DNA of 64,000 nucleotides. Origin: Hymenobacter nitidus (GTDB lineage Bacteria; Bacteroidota; Bacteroidia; Cytophagales; Hymenobacteraceae). The number at the start of each line of letters is the position of its first letter. Position 1 is the first letter of the stretch. Shown here piece by piece: positions 16,728-24,698 of this stretch. The translations under genes were made by a program, and so were the position numbers. The notes beneath the pieces are model-generated. The model searched no databases, was not told the DNA's origin, and was given only the letters and a program-made list of their open reading frames with translations. Location of the stretch: NCBI RefSeq assembly GCF_020447315.1, contig NZ_JAJADQ010000002.1:434001-498000 (forward strand). Reading direction: 5' to 3'.

Positions 16728-19270
16728 TGCAGCACTCGTACGTTTTCCAGACCACCCTGCGGGCCAGCCTGCTGAGTGCAGTCCTGCTGGTGGCCCAACT
16801 GCCCGGCGCGCAGGCCCAACAAACCGCTCGCGTGCTCATTACCGGCACTATTACCGACGCCAGCGGCACGCCGCTGGAGCAGGTCAGCATTGGGGTGGAA
16901 GGGCAGCCGGGCGGCACTAATACCGACGACAAAGGCCGTTTCGCTTTGAGCGTGGTGCGCCCCCTCAGCGGTAAGGCGCCCACGCTGATAGCGCGCCGTC
17001 TGGGCTACCAGCCCCAGCGCATCGTGCTGAACCTCTCGGAAACCCGGGAGCTGACCATCACCCTGGCCCTGGACCCGCGGGCCCTGAAAAACGTGACCGT
17101 GCGGGCCCGCAACGATGAGGCCGACACCCGCGAGCAGGTCAGCGTGATTCGCATCGACCCGCGCTCGGTGAAAGAGCTGCCCTCGGCTTTCGGCGACTTC
17201 AACAAGATTCTGACCACGCTGCCCGGCGTGGTGGCCAACAACGAGCTGACCAGCACTTACACTGTGCGGGGCGGCAACTACGACGAAAACCTGGTCTACG
17301 TCAACGGTATCGAGGTGTACCGGCCGTTTCTGGTGACCTCGGCCCAGCAGGAGGGCCTCAGCTTCGTGAACCCCGACTTGGTGGACCGCATCCAGTTTTC
17401 CTCCGGCGGCTGGCAGCCCAAGTACGGCGACCGGCTTTCCTCGGTGCTGAGCATTGAGTACAAGAAGCCCCAGAAATTTGGCGGTTCGGCCACGGCCAGC
17501 CTGGTGGGCGGTACTATGCACGTGGAGGCTACTTCGCCCAACAAGCGCATCAGCTACCTGGCCGGTATTCGCTACAAGAATGCCACCTACGTGCTGCGCT
17601 CCTTAAAACAGCAGCAGGGCGGCTACAACCCGACCTTCTACGACGGGCAGGCTTACATTAGTGCCGCGCTGGGCCCCAAGGACAACCCCGAGCGGACCAG
17701 CCTGGGTTTGCTGACGACGTTTGCCCACAATGACTTTCGCTTCAACCCCGAGTCGGGCCAGGCCACATTCAGCACGTCGACCAACCAATTTACCCGCCTT
17801 TTTATTGCCTACGACGGGCGGGAGCGGATGCAGTACGATACCTACCAGGGCGGGCTGAACCTGCGCCACAACTTTACCAGCAACCTGCAGGGCGAGCTGT
17901 TGGCCGGCGCCTTTATTTCCCGCGAGTTTGAGTACCGCGACATTGAGGCCGCCTACAGCTTTGCCGAAATCAACCGCGACCCGAACTCCGACGACTTCAA
18001 CCAGCCCGTGCGGCAGCGCGACGTGGGCTCGCGCTTCGACCACTCGCGCAACAACCTGCTGGCCCGCGTGGCCACGCTGGAAGCCCGGGCCCGCTGGACG
18101 CCCGGCAGCCGGCACACCGTGCGCTGGGGCGTGAAGGCCGGGCGGGAAAAAATCGAAGACCAGCTCAACGAGTACAGCTTCGTGGATTCGGCCGACTTCG
18201 TGCCCGACTACCGCCGCACCCGGCTGGTGTCGGATCTGAGTTTGGCCAGCACCCGCTACCAGGGCTACGCCCAGCACACCATCGAGCTGGACTCGCTCAA
18301 GACGCTAACCTACGGGGTGCGGGCCAACTATTGGTCGGTGAACGGGCAGTTGACGGTGAGCCCGCGGGTGCAGTACTCATTTATTACGCGGCGCAACCCC
18401 AATCTGTCGTTCAAGTTTGCCACGGGCCTCTACTACCAGCCGCCGTTTTACCGCGAGCTGCGCGACCAGAGCCGCGGCACCCAGGCCACGCCCCAGTCGG
18501 TGGTGGTGCAGTCGGCGGCCCTGAATCCGGAGCTGCGGGCCCAGCGTTCCGTCCACTTTATTGCCGGCAACGAGCTGCGCTTCCGCCAGTGGAACCGCCC
18601 GTTCGTGTTTACCAGTGAAGTGTACTACAAGTACCTGACCGACGTCATTCCCTACGACATCGACAACGTGCGCCTGCGCTACTTCGCCAAGAACAACGCC
18701 AAGGCCTACGCCGCCGGTCTCGATACGCGCGTGAGCGGCGAGTTCGTGAAAGGCGTCGAGTCCTGGTTTAGCCTGGGCGTGCTGACCACCCGCGAAAACA
18801 TCGTAGGCGACTCCATCACGCTCTACAATGCCACCGGCGACACCATCGGCAAGGCCGCCCAGGGCTTTATCCGCCGTCCTTCCGACCAGCGCCTGAACTT
18901 CGGCATCTTTTTCCAGGACCAATTGCCGGGCAATCCTTCGGTGAAGGGATACGTGAACCTGGTCTTCGGTACCGGTCTGCCGTTTAGCCCGCCTAACCTG
19001 CCCGAGGAGCGGGGCACCACCAAGCTCACGCGGTCCTATAAGCGCGTGGACCTAGGTTTTTCCAAGGTCATTTCGCTCAACAACGCCACGGAAACCCGCA
19101 AGCCCGGTCACCTGGAAAGCCTGTGGCTGGGCCTGGAAATCCTGAACGTGCTGGGGGCCAATAACGTGGCCGGCTACAGCTACGTGCAGGACATTAACGG
19201 CCGCACTTACGCCGTGCCCAACTACCTTTCCCAGCGCGTTATCAACCTGCGCGTCATTGCCCGGTTTTAG
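16727..19270 (+). CDS. TonB-dependent receptor with carboxypeptidase-like domain
   Basis: 847 residues. The signal peptide is followed by a CarboxypepD_reg-like domain (VLITGTITDASGTPLEQVSIGV, about 35-115). Next comes a plug domain (about 120-240, with LPGVVANNELTSTYTVRGGNYDENLVYVNGIEV) and a long outer-membrane barrel ending VINLRVIARF. Such receptors import ligands energised by TonB-ExbBD. The ligand is unknown and no SusD partner is adjacent. TAATG overlap with rpe implies translational coupling. A shared bidirectional terminator lies downstream. Confidence 0.93.
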   Translation: MQHSYVFQTTLRASLLSAVLLVAQLPGAQAQQTARVLITGTITDASGTPLEQVSIGVEGQPGGTNTDDKGRFALSVVRPLSGKAPTLIARRLGYQPQRIVLNLSETRELTITLALDPRALKNVTVRARNDEADTREQVSVIRIDPRSVKELPSAFGDFNKILTTLPGVVANNELTSTYTVRGGNYDENLVYVNGIEVYRPFLVTSAQQEGLSFVNPDLVDRIQFSSGGWQPKYGDRLSSVLSIEYKKPQKFGGSATASLVGGTMHVEATSPNKRISYLAGIRYKNATYVLRSLKQQQGGYNPTFYDGQAYISAALGPKDNPERTSLGLLTTFAHNDFRFNPESGQATFSTSTNQFTRLFIAYDGRERMQYDTYQGGLNLRHNFTSNLQGELLAGAFISREFEYRDIEAAYSFAEINRDPNSDDFNQPVRQRDVGSRFDHSRNNLLARVATLEARARWTPGSRHTVRWGVKAGREKIEDQLNEYSFVDSADFVPDYRRTRLVSDLSLASTRYQGYAQHTIELDSLKTLTYGVRANYWSVNGQLTVSPRVQYSFITRRNPNLSFKFATGLYYQPPFYRELRDQSRGTQATPQSVVVQSAALNPELRAQRSVHFIAGNELRFRQWNRPFVFTSEVYYKYLTDVIPYDIDNVRLRYFAKNNAKAYAAGLDTRVSGEFVKGVESWFSLGVLTTRENIVGDSITLYNATGDTIGKAAQGFIRRPSDQRLNFGIFFQDQLPGNPSVKGYVNLVFGTGLPFSPPNLPEERGTTKLTRSYKRVDLGFSKVISLNNATETRKPGHLESLWLGLEILNVLGANNVAGYSYVQDINGRTYAVPNYLSQRVINLRVIARF

Positions 19271-19307
19271 CCGTAGCAGCTCAGTATTTCGATTAGTAGG
19301 TCGCAAC

Positions 19308-19340
19308 AAAAGGCCCGCAAGCAGTGCTTGCGGGCCTTTT
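19308..19340. terminator. Bidirectional terminator between convergent genes
   Basis: The 16-base arms AAAAGGCCCGCAAGCA / TGCTTGCGGGCCTTTT are perfect with a one-base loop. A-rich and T-rich ends let it work for both the receptor gene and the converging DUF2911 gene. Confidence 0.95.
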
Positions 19341-19371
19341 GTTTGCACAACGCCTAGATTTTAAGCTCTCA

Positions 19372-20319
19372 TCAATACGCCTTGCTCTGCCACTCCGTGA
19401 GCGTGATGCGCATGTTGGGCTGCGAGGTCTTAAAGTTGGGGTCGTCCCGCTCACCCAGCTTCAGGGCGCGCCGGCCGTAGACGATGGCCGTGCCGTAGTC
19501 CTGCTTGGAGGCCAGCAGCCGGGCCTTGATCCAAGTGTTGGTGTAAGCTTCCTTCAGCCGCAGCGACTCGTTGATGTACTGCAGAGCCAGCTCGGCCTGA
19601 ATGTTATTCTGCACCAGATAATCGGCGGCCTGAGCCAGCAGCTGCCAGTTTTCGGGGTGGGCGGCCAGCACTTTCTGAATGCCGGCCAGGGCCTTGGCGT
19701 GCACATCGGCTTCGATAAGCACGCTCACAGTGCGCTTTTCCCAGGACAGGTTCAAACGGCCGCTGCTGGGCTTCACCTCCGAAAACCAATACACCAGATT
19801 CTCGTGCATGGGGCCCGTTTCAGGGACTACCGGCAGGCGCACCTGGTCGGCTTTGGCATCGTAGTTCTCGGCGCCCCAGTGGTTGATTACCCGGTTGAGA
19901 ATCAACTCCCAGTCCTGGTCTGATTTCGGCAGAATATAAAAGGAGTACTTCCCGGCCGGTATGGCCTGCCCGTTGAGGGAAACCGGGTCGGAAAAAGACA
20001 CTATCGTGTTTTCATTGGCCCCCGCGCGCCACACCTGCCCGTAGGGCACCAGCTGGCCCCACACGGCGCGGCCCCGCACCGCCGGGGTATGGTAGTCGAC
20101 GGTAACATCAGTCAGGCCGATGGTTTGCAGCACGACGGCGTGGGGGCTGGCCTGGGGCAGGGGAAGCTCCGGCGGCCGGGGCGTGGCCATGGGGGCGGGG
20201 CCCGTCAGCACGGAATCGGCCATTTGGGCCTGGGCCGAGGAGAGGGTTCCGGCGGCCAGCAGGGCCAGCAGCAGGCGTAAGCGACAGGTAGCGGATGCGA
20301 AAGAACGAGGCAGAATCAT
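19372..20319 (-). CDS. DUF2911 domain protein with C-terminal helical repeats
   Basis: 315 residues from ATG at 20319 (MILPRSFASATCRLR), giving a proper signal peptide ending SSAQAQ. A start 33 residues earlier would add a second hydrophobic stretch and is less likely. Residues about 50-200 fit DUF2911, with VTVDYHTPAVRGRAVWGQLVPYGQVWRAGANE and AGKYSFYILP. The last 90 residues look like TPR-type helices. The family is common in Bacteroidota and its biochemical role is unknown. Probably periplasmic. Confidence 0.85.
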   Translation of the reverse strand: MILPRSFASATCRLRLLLALLAAGTLSSAQAQMADSVLTGPAPMATPRPPELPLPQASPHAVVLQTIGLTDVTVDYHTPAVRGRAVWGQLVPYGQVWRAGANENTIVSFSDPVSLNGQAIPAGKYSFYILPKSDQDWELILNRVINHWGAENYDAKADQVRLPVVPETGPMHENLVYWFSEVKPSSGRLNLSWEKRTVSVLIEADVHAKALAGIQKVLAAHPENWQLLAQAADYLVQNNIQAELALQYINESLRLKEAYTNTWIKARLLASKQDYGTAIVYGRRALKLGERDDPNFKTSQPNMRITLTEWQSKAY

Positions 20320-20453
20320 AAGCAGCAATAGGCAGAGGGCGGCGGGAGCAAAACCAAAGAACGGAGTATTCCGAAACAATAGTGCCAAAAACCCGGTTAG
20401 CTCAGCAGGCAACCGCAAAGTTCAGGGTTCCGAATATTTTTTGCCGGAATAAT

Positions 20454-20483
20454 TTTGTTTCGAACCCTGCGCGTGTACTTTTG
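20454..20483 (+). promoter_or_regulatory. Promoter of the histidine operon
   Basis: TTTG at 20454-20457 and TACTTTTG at 20476-20483 match the Bacteroidota -33 (TTTG) and -7 (TAnnTTTG) elements, with an 18-base spacer. The predicted start of transcription falls about 10 bases before the leader-peptide ATG at 20501. Confidence 0.75.
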
Positions 20484-20500
20484 CCCAGCAATTCGCCTTT

Positions 20501-20617
20501 ATGCCCTTCGCCGCGCTTTTCCTGTGCACCCTCAGCTCCCAGGCCGCCCACACGGGCGAGGCTACTGGCTGGCTGCGCGCGGCGCATCATCATCTGCACG
20601 GGCACCATTCCTCTTAA
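20501..20617 (+). CDS. hisL: Histidine operon leader peptide
   Basis: A 38-codon reading frame lies directly after a good promoter and upstream of hisG. Near its end it reads AAHHHLHGHHSS then stop: six His codons within eight positions, plus one His earlier. Runs of codons for the end product are the hallmark of leader peptides that sense charged tRNA by ribosome stalling, as in the enterobacterial his attenuator. A TCCTCT/AGAGGA hairpin (20609-20624) has the stop codon in its loop. The peptide itself probably has no other function. Confidence 0.85.
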   Translation: MPFAALFLCTLSSQAAHTGEATGWLRAAHHHLHGHHSS

Positions 20618-20735
20618 GAGAGGAAGTATACAAGCATATTGACCCCGTTGGGCACCTCGTACGCCGAGTGCCTGGCCGCCTAAGAAAGGCGGCCCCGCCC
20701 GCCATTGCCGTTTCGGTGCCCTGGCCCGGCTTTTT
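20600..20735 (+). promoter_or_regulatory. Putative his attenuator (competing RNA structures)
   Basis: GGGCACC occurs inside the His-codon run (20600-20606) and again at 20650-20656. Complementary GTGCC (20668-20672) and GGTGCCC (20715-20721) lie downstream, allowing mutually exclusive pairings. Local hairpins are GGCA-C-CTCG with CGAGTGCC (20651-20672) and a perfect GGCCGCC/GGCGGCC stem (20674-20694). A T-tract (20731-20735) follows GGCCCGGC. Which structure terminates is not resolved: the perfect stem lacks an adjacent T-tract. Confidence 0.6.
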
Positions 20736-20821
20736 CCCTTCTTTTCGTCTCCTCCCGAATGCCCAGCGTGAACTCCCGGTCGGGTTTGGTTCCGCGGTAT
20801 TCTTCCCCAATCCAATTCCCT

Positions 20822-21673
20822 ATGATTCGTCTGGCCATTCAGAAGTCGGGCCGCCTGAGCGAGGATTCGCTCAATCTCATTCGTGAGTGCGGTATTTCCT
20901 TTCTCAGCAGCTCGTACAAGCTCAAGACCGAAGCCACCAATTTTCCCCTGGAAATCCTGTTTCTGCGCGACGACGACATTCCCGGCTACGTGCAGGATGG
21001 CGTGGCCGACCTGGGCATCGTGGGCCAGAACGTGCTGGTAGAAGCCGGTTTTCCGGATCTGGAAGTTGAAAAGCTGGGTTTCAGCAAGTGCCGCCTGTCC
21101 TTGGCCATTCTGCGCTCCGAGGGCTACAACTCCGTGGCCGATTTGCAGGGCAAGAACATTGCTACCTCGTACCCGCAGATTCTGGGCCGCTACCTGGCTG
21201 GCGAAGGCGTGCAGGCCAATCTGCACACGATTAGCGGCTCGGTGGAAATTGCCCCCAGCATCGGCCTGGCCGACGCTATCTGCGACATTGTTTCCTCGGG
21301 CTCCACGCTGCTGGGCAATGGCCTGCGCGAAGTCGAAACTGTGTTCCGCTCCGAAGCCGTGCTCATTGCTAACCAAAACCTGAGCGCCGAAAAGCAGGAG
21401 CTCCTCGAGCAGCTGCAGTTCCGGATGCAGTCGGTGCGCCGGGCGCGCCGCAACAAGTATATTCTGCTCAATGCCCCGGTAGCGTCCCTGGACGCGGTGA
21501 AAGCCCTGCTGCCAGGTATCAAGTCGCCCACCGTGACGCCCCTGGCCGAGGAAGGCTGGGTGTCGGTGCAGTCAGTGGTGAATGAGGACGACTTCTGGCA
21601 CATCACCGGTCAGCTCAAGGCCGTGGGTGCCGAGGGAATTCTGGTGCTGCCCATCGAGAAGATGATATCTTAA
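20822..21673 (+). CDS. hisG: ATP phosphoribosyltransferase (long form)
   Basis: 283 residues from ATG 20822 (MIRLAIQKSGRLSEDS). HisG joins ATP and PRPP in the first, committed step of histidine synthesis. Seen: PVD-loop-like DDIPGYVQDGVADLGIVGQN, IATSYPQILGRYL, and GSVEIAPSIGLADAICDIVSSGSTL for PRPP binding. The C-terminal 75 residues (PTVTPLAEEGWVSVQSVVNEDDFWHI) are the ACT-like regulatory domain of the long form, so feedback inhibition by histidine without HisZ is expected. First structural gene after the leader region. Confidence 0.96.
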   Translation: MIRLAIQKSGRLSEDSLNLIRECGISFLSSSYKLKTEATNFPLEILFLRDDDIPGYVQDGVADLGIVGQNVLVEAGFPDLEVEKLGFSKCRLSLAILRSEGYNSVADLQGKNIATSYPQILGRYLAGEGVQANLHTISGSVEIAPSIGLADAICDIVSSGSTLLGNGLREVETVFRSEAVLIANQNLSAEKQELLEQLQFRMQSVRRARRNKYILLNAPVASLDAVKALLPGIKSPTVTPLAEEGWVSVQSVVNEDDFWHITGQLKAVGAEGILVLPIEKMIS

Positions 21674-21683
21674 TTGTTACTGT

Positions 21684-21796
21684 GCGGGAGTGTGAGAAAG
21701 GTGAATATTGAGCGAGTAAGGATTTTAAGAGTGCATGAGCATATTTCCTTATTCGTCATTCTCCCACATTTCTCACATTCTCCGCATTTCTCACAT
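21684..21796. repeat. Inverted repeat of ATGTG/CACATT words, hisG-hisD gap
   Basis: GCGGGAGTGTGAGAAA (21684-21699) faces CTCCCACATTTCTCACATT and a second CTCCGCATTTCTCACATT (21761-21797). TGTGAGAAA is perfectly inverted twice as TTTCTCACA (21769-21777 and 21787-21795). The style matches the exbB-exbD element at 6084-6163. It lies within the operon and ends a few bases before the hisD start. Confidence 0.7.
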
Positions 21797-21801
21797 TAGA
21801 A

Positions 21802-23100
21802 ATGATGCAAGTATATCAGTATCCCAGTCCGGCCGAGTGGGCCGCCCTTCAGCAGCGGCCCGCCGCCGCTGAAGCCCAGCAGGTCGAGGAGCGCGTCCGT
21901 CAGATCTTCGACGACGTGCGTCGGCGCGGCGACGAAGCCCTGCGCCACTATGCCCAGGAACTCGATGGCGCCCAGCTTACGGAGCTGCGCGTGACGCCCG
22001 AGGAAGTAACCGCCGCCGTGGCCCTGGTGCCCGCCGCGCTGCAGACGGCCATCCGGCAGGCCCACGCCAACCTGTGGAAGTTTCACCTGACCCAGCGCGA
22101 AGAACCCGTACGGGTCGAAACGATGCCGGGCGTGATGTGCTGGCGCAAGTCGGTGCCGGTGCAGCGCGTGGGCCTGTATATTCCCGGGGGCACGGCGCCG
22201 CTGTTCAGCACCCTGCTTATGCTGGGCGTGCCGGCCCGCCTGGCCGGCTGCCCGGAAGTGGTGCTGTGCACGCCCCCGCAAAAGGACGGCTCGGTAAACC
22301 CGGTGATTCTGTTTACGGCCCAGCTGCTGGGCATCAGCACCATTATCAAAGCCGGGGGCGCCCAGGCCGTGGCGGCTCTGGCTGGCGGTACGGACAGCGT
22401 GCCGGCCGTGGACAAGATCTTCGGGCCCGGCAACCGCTACGTGACGGCTGCCAAGCAGCTGGCCGTGCAGCGCGGCGTGGCCATCGACCTGCCCGCCGGC
22501 CCCTCGGAAGTGCTGGTTATTGCCGACAAAACGGCTACCCCCGCTTTCGTGGCCGCCGACTTGTTATCCCAGGCCGAGCACGGCCCCGATTCGCAGGTGG
22601 TGTTGCTGACCGACTCGGTGGAGCTGCTCCCGCAGGTAACCGCGGAAGTAGAGCGCCAGCTGGCCGAGCTGCCCCGCCGGGAAGTGGCCGCCCTGGCGTT
22701 GCGCGAAAGCCGGGCCGTGCTGCTGCGCACGCCGGAGGAAATGCTGTTCTTCTCGAACCAGTACGCCCCCGAGCACCTGATTCTGGCCGTGCGCAACGCC
22801 GAGGAGCTGTCCGAGGGCGTGACCAGCGCCGGCTCGGTGTTTCTGGGCCACCTCACCCCGGAAGCCGCCGGCGACTATGCCTCGGGTACCAACCACACGC
22901 TGCCCACCAACGGCTACGCCCGCAACTACAGCGGCGTGTCGCTGGATTCGTTCCTGAAGAAAATTACGTTCCAGCGCATCACCGCTGAGGGCCTGCAGAA
23001 CGTGGGGCCGGTGGTGGAAACCATGGCCGAAGCCGAAGGCCTGCGCGCCCACGCCCGGGCCGTAACCCTGCGCCTGGAGAGTCTGCTGGGCGACGCCTGA
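21802..23100 (+). CDS. hisD: Histidinol dehydrogenase
   Basis: 432 residues; ATG at 21802 or the next codon 21805. HisD oxidises histidinol to histidine in two NAD-dependent steps with a zinc ion. Seen: the signature region VGLYIPGGTAPLFSTLLMLG, KIFGPGNRYVTAAKQL, AIDLPAGPSEVLVIAD, LLSQAEHGPDSQVVLLT with the zinc-ligand region, and C-terminal TNHTLPTNGYARNYSGVSLDSF. Second structural gene of the his operon. A bulged hairpin with T-tract follows before hisC. Confidence 0.96.
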   Translation: MMQVYQYPSPAEWAALQQRPAAAEAQQVEERVRQIFDDVRRRGDEALRHYAQELDGAQLTELRVTPEEVTAAVALVPAALQTAIRQAHANLWKFHLTQREEPVRVETMPGVMCWRKSVPVQRVGLYIPGGTAPLFSTLLMLGVPARLAGCPEVVLCTPPQKDGSVNPVILFTAQLLGISTIIKAGGAQAVAALAGGTDSVPAVDKIFGPGNRYVTAAKQLAVQRGVAIDLPAGPSEVLVIADKTATPAFVAADLLSQAEHGPDSQVVLLTDSVELLPQVTAEVERQLAELPRREVAALALRESRAVLLRTPEEMLFFSNQYAPEHLILAVRNAEELSEGVTSAGSVFLGHLTPEAAGDYASGTNHTLPTNGYARNYSGVSLDSFLKKITFQRITAEGLQNVGPVVETMAEAEGLRAHARAVTLRLESLLGDA

Positions 23101-23136
23101 GCGCGGGACTCCTGCCTGTCATCGTATCTGTCATTT

Positions 23137-23175
23137 GCTGCCTCTTATATATACTAGAGAGAGTAGCAGCTTTTT
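23137..23175 (+). terminator. Bulged hairpin with T-tract between hisD and hisC
   Basis: GCTGCCTCT pairs with AGAG-TA-GCAGC (two-base bulge) around an AT-rich loop, followed by TTTTT. It may act as a weak internal terminator or processing site within the operon. Confidence 0.35.
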
Positions 23176-23184
23176 CTCCGGTTC

Positions 23185-24237
23185 ATGTTTGCGCTTGAAA
23201 CCCTTATCCGCCCCAATATCCGGGCCATGCAGCCGTACTCTTCGGCCCGCGACGAATTCCAGGGCGAAGCCCGCGTCATGCTCGACGCCAATGAAAACAG
23301 CCTGGGCAGCGCCGGCCCCGAGCTGTTCAACCGCTACCCCGACCCGCAGCAGCGCGCCGTGAAAGCCGAACTGGCCAAGCTGAAAGGAGTGGAGCCCGCC
23401 CAGATCTTCCTGGGCAACGGCTCCGACGAGGCCATCGACCTGCTCGTGCGCCTGACCTGCACGCCCGGCCAGGACCGCATCCTGATTCTGCCGCCTACCT
23501 ACGGGATGTACGAAGTGGCTGCCAACCTGAACGACGTACGTCTGGAACGCCTGCCGCTGACGGCTGACTTCCAGCTCTCGGCCGAAAGCGTCCAGCAAAT
23601 CCTTGCCTCCGAGGCCAAGCTCGTGTTTATCTGCTCGCCCAATAACCCGACCGGCAACCTGCTGCACGCCGCCGCGGTGGAACAGGTGCTGCGCGGCTTC
23701 CGCGGGCTGGTCGTCGTGGACGAAGCCTACGCCGATTTTGCCGCGGCTCCGAGCTGGACGACCCGCCTGGCGGAGTTTCCCAATCTGGTGGTGCTGCAAA
23801 CCTTCTCCAAGGCCTGGGGCTTAGCCGGCCTTCGCCTGGGTATGGCCTTCGCCTCGCCCGAACTCATCGGCTACCTCAACAAGATCAAGCCGCCGTATAA
23901 TGTGTCAGAAGCTACGCAGCAGCACGCGCTGGCGGCCCTGGCCGATGCCCCGCACTTCGAGCAGATGCGGAAGCAACTGCTCGAAGGCCGCACCTGGCTG
24001 CTGGAACAGCTCACCAGGGTTGACATCGTGGAGCAGCTGTTCCCATCCGACGCCAACTTCCTGCTCGTGCGCTTTCGGCCCGATGCCACGGCCGTGTATG
24101 ACTACTTGCTCGGTAAAGGCATCGTGGTGCGGAACCGCACGAGTCAGCCCGGCTGCGCTGGTACGCTGCGCCTGACGGTGGGCACCCCGGTCGAGAACGA
24201 GCAGCTGGTAGCAGCGCTGCGAGAATATACCGCCTAA
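23185..24237 (+). CDS. hisC: Histidinol-phosphate aminotransferase
   Basis: 350 residues. This is a PLP enzyme of fold type I that converts imidazole-acetol phosphate to histidinol phosphate. Seen: LDANENSLGS near the N-terminus, FLGNGSDEAIDLLVRLT, the FICSPNNPTGN loop, VVDEAYADFA, and the PLP-lysine motif TFSKAWGLAGLRLG with the C-terminal VRNRTSQPGCAGTLRLTVGT. The next gene starts 11 bases after the stop. Confidence 0.96.
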   Translation: MFALETLIRPNIRAMQPYSSARDEFQGEARVMLDANENSLGSAGPELFNRYPDPQQRAVKAELAKLKGVEPAQIFLGNGSDEAIDLLVRLTCTPGQDRILILPPTYGMYEVAANLNDVRLERLPLTADFQLSAESVQQILASEAKLVFICSPNNPTGNLLHAAAVEQVLRGFRGLVVVDEAYADFAAAPSWTTRLAEFPNLVVLQTFSKAWGLAGLRLGMAFASPELIGYLNKIKPPYNVSEATQQHALAALADAPHFEQMRKQLLEGRTWLLEQLTRVDIVEQLFPSDANFLLVRFRPDATAVYDYLLGKGIVVRNRTSQPGCAGTLRLTVGTPVENEQLVAALREYTA

Positions 24238-24248
24238 GGATTCGGAAC

Positions 24249-24698
24249 ATGCAGCTTATTGTTTTCTGCGGAATCCAGGCCACGGGTAAGTCAACATTTT
24301 ACCAGCAGCTTTTTTTCCATTCCCACGTCCGCATCAGTATGGATTTGCTGCGGACCCGGAATCGGGAGCGGCGGATGCTGGACCTGTGTCTGGAAACGCA
24401 GATGCGCTGCGTCATTGATAACACGAATCCCTCGCGCGCCGAGCGGGCAGTTTACATCGAGCCGGCCCTCCAAGCCGGGTTTAGAGTTACGGGCTATTAC
24501 TTTCACGCGACGGCCGCTGAAGCACTGGTTCGCAATGAGCAGCGAACTGCCGAGCGGCAGGTACCGCCCGTAGGAATCCGGGCCACGCGCAACCGCCTCG
24601 AATTGCCCCAATACTCCGAAGGTTTCGATGAACTGTTCTTTGTGCGCGCCAGTGCCAACCATACTTTTGACCTAAGCCCCTGGCAGCATGAAATTTGA
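24249..24698 (+). CDS. P-loop polynucleotide kinase (T4 Pnk 5'-kinase-like)
   Basis: 149 residues, a stand-alone kinase domain. The Walker A loop is FCGIQATGKST (residues about 6-16). SMDLLRTR corresponds to the Asp-x-x-Arg general base/substrate site of T4 Pnk (DDYR), CVIDNTNPSRAER to its DTNLNPERR segment, and ALVRNEQRTAERQVP to the Arg-rich lid. Such domains transfer ATP phosphate to a 5'-OH of RNA or DNA. There is no phosphatase or ligase domain. It sits inside the his operon, 11 bases after hisC, and its last 11 bases overlap the Thg1-like gene, so the two are co-translated and probably act together. By eye it is more AT-rich than its his neighbours. Confidence 0.8.
   Translation: MQLIVFCGIQATGKSTFYQQLFFHSHVRISMDLLRTRNRERRMLDLCLETQMRCVIDNTNPSRAERAVYIEPALQAGFRVTGYYFHATAAEALVRNEQRTAERQVPPVGIRATRNRLELPQYSEGFDELFFVRASANHTFDLSPWQHEI

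Noticed and set aside
20393..20437. tRNA-like words GGTTAGCTCAG and GGTTCCGAAT close together
   Set aside because: Only about 45 bases with no anticodon arm or acceptor stem pairing; probably chance or at most a tiny remnant.
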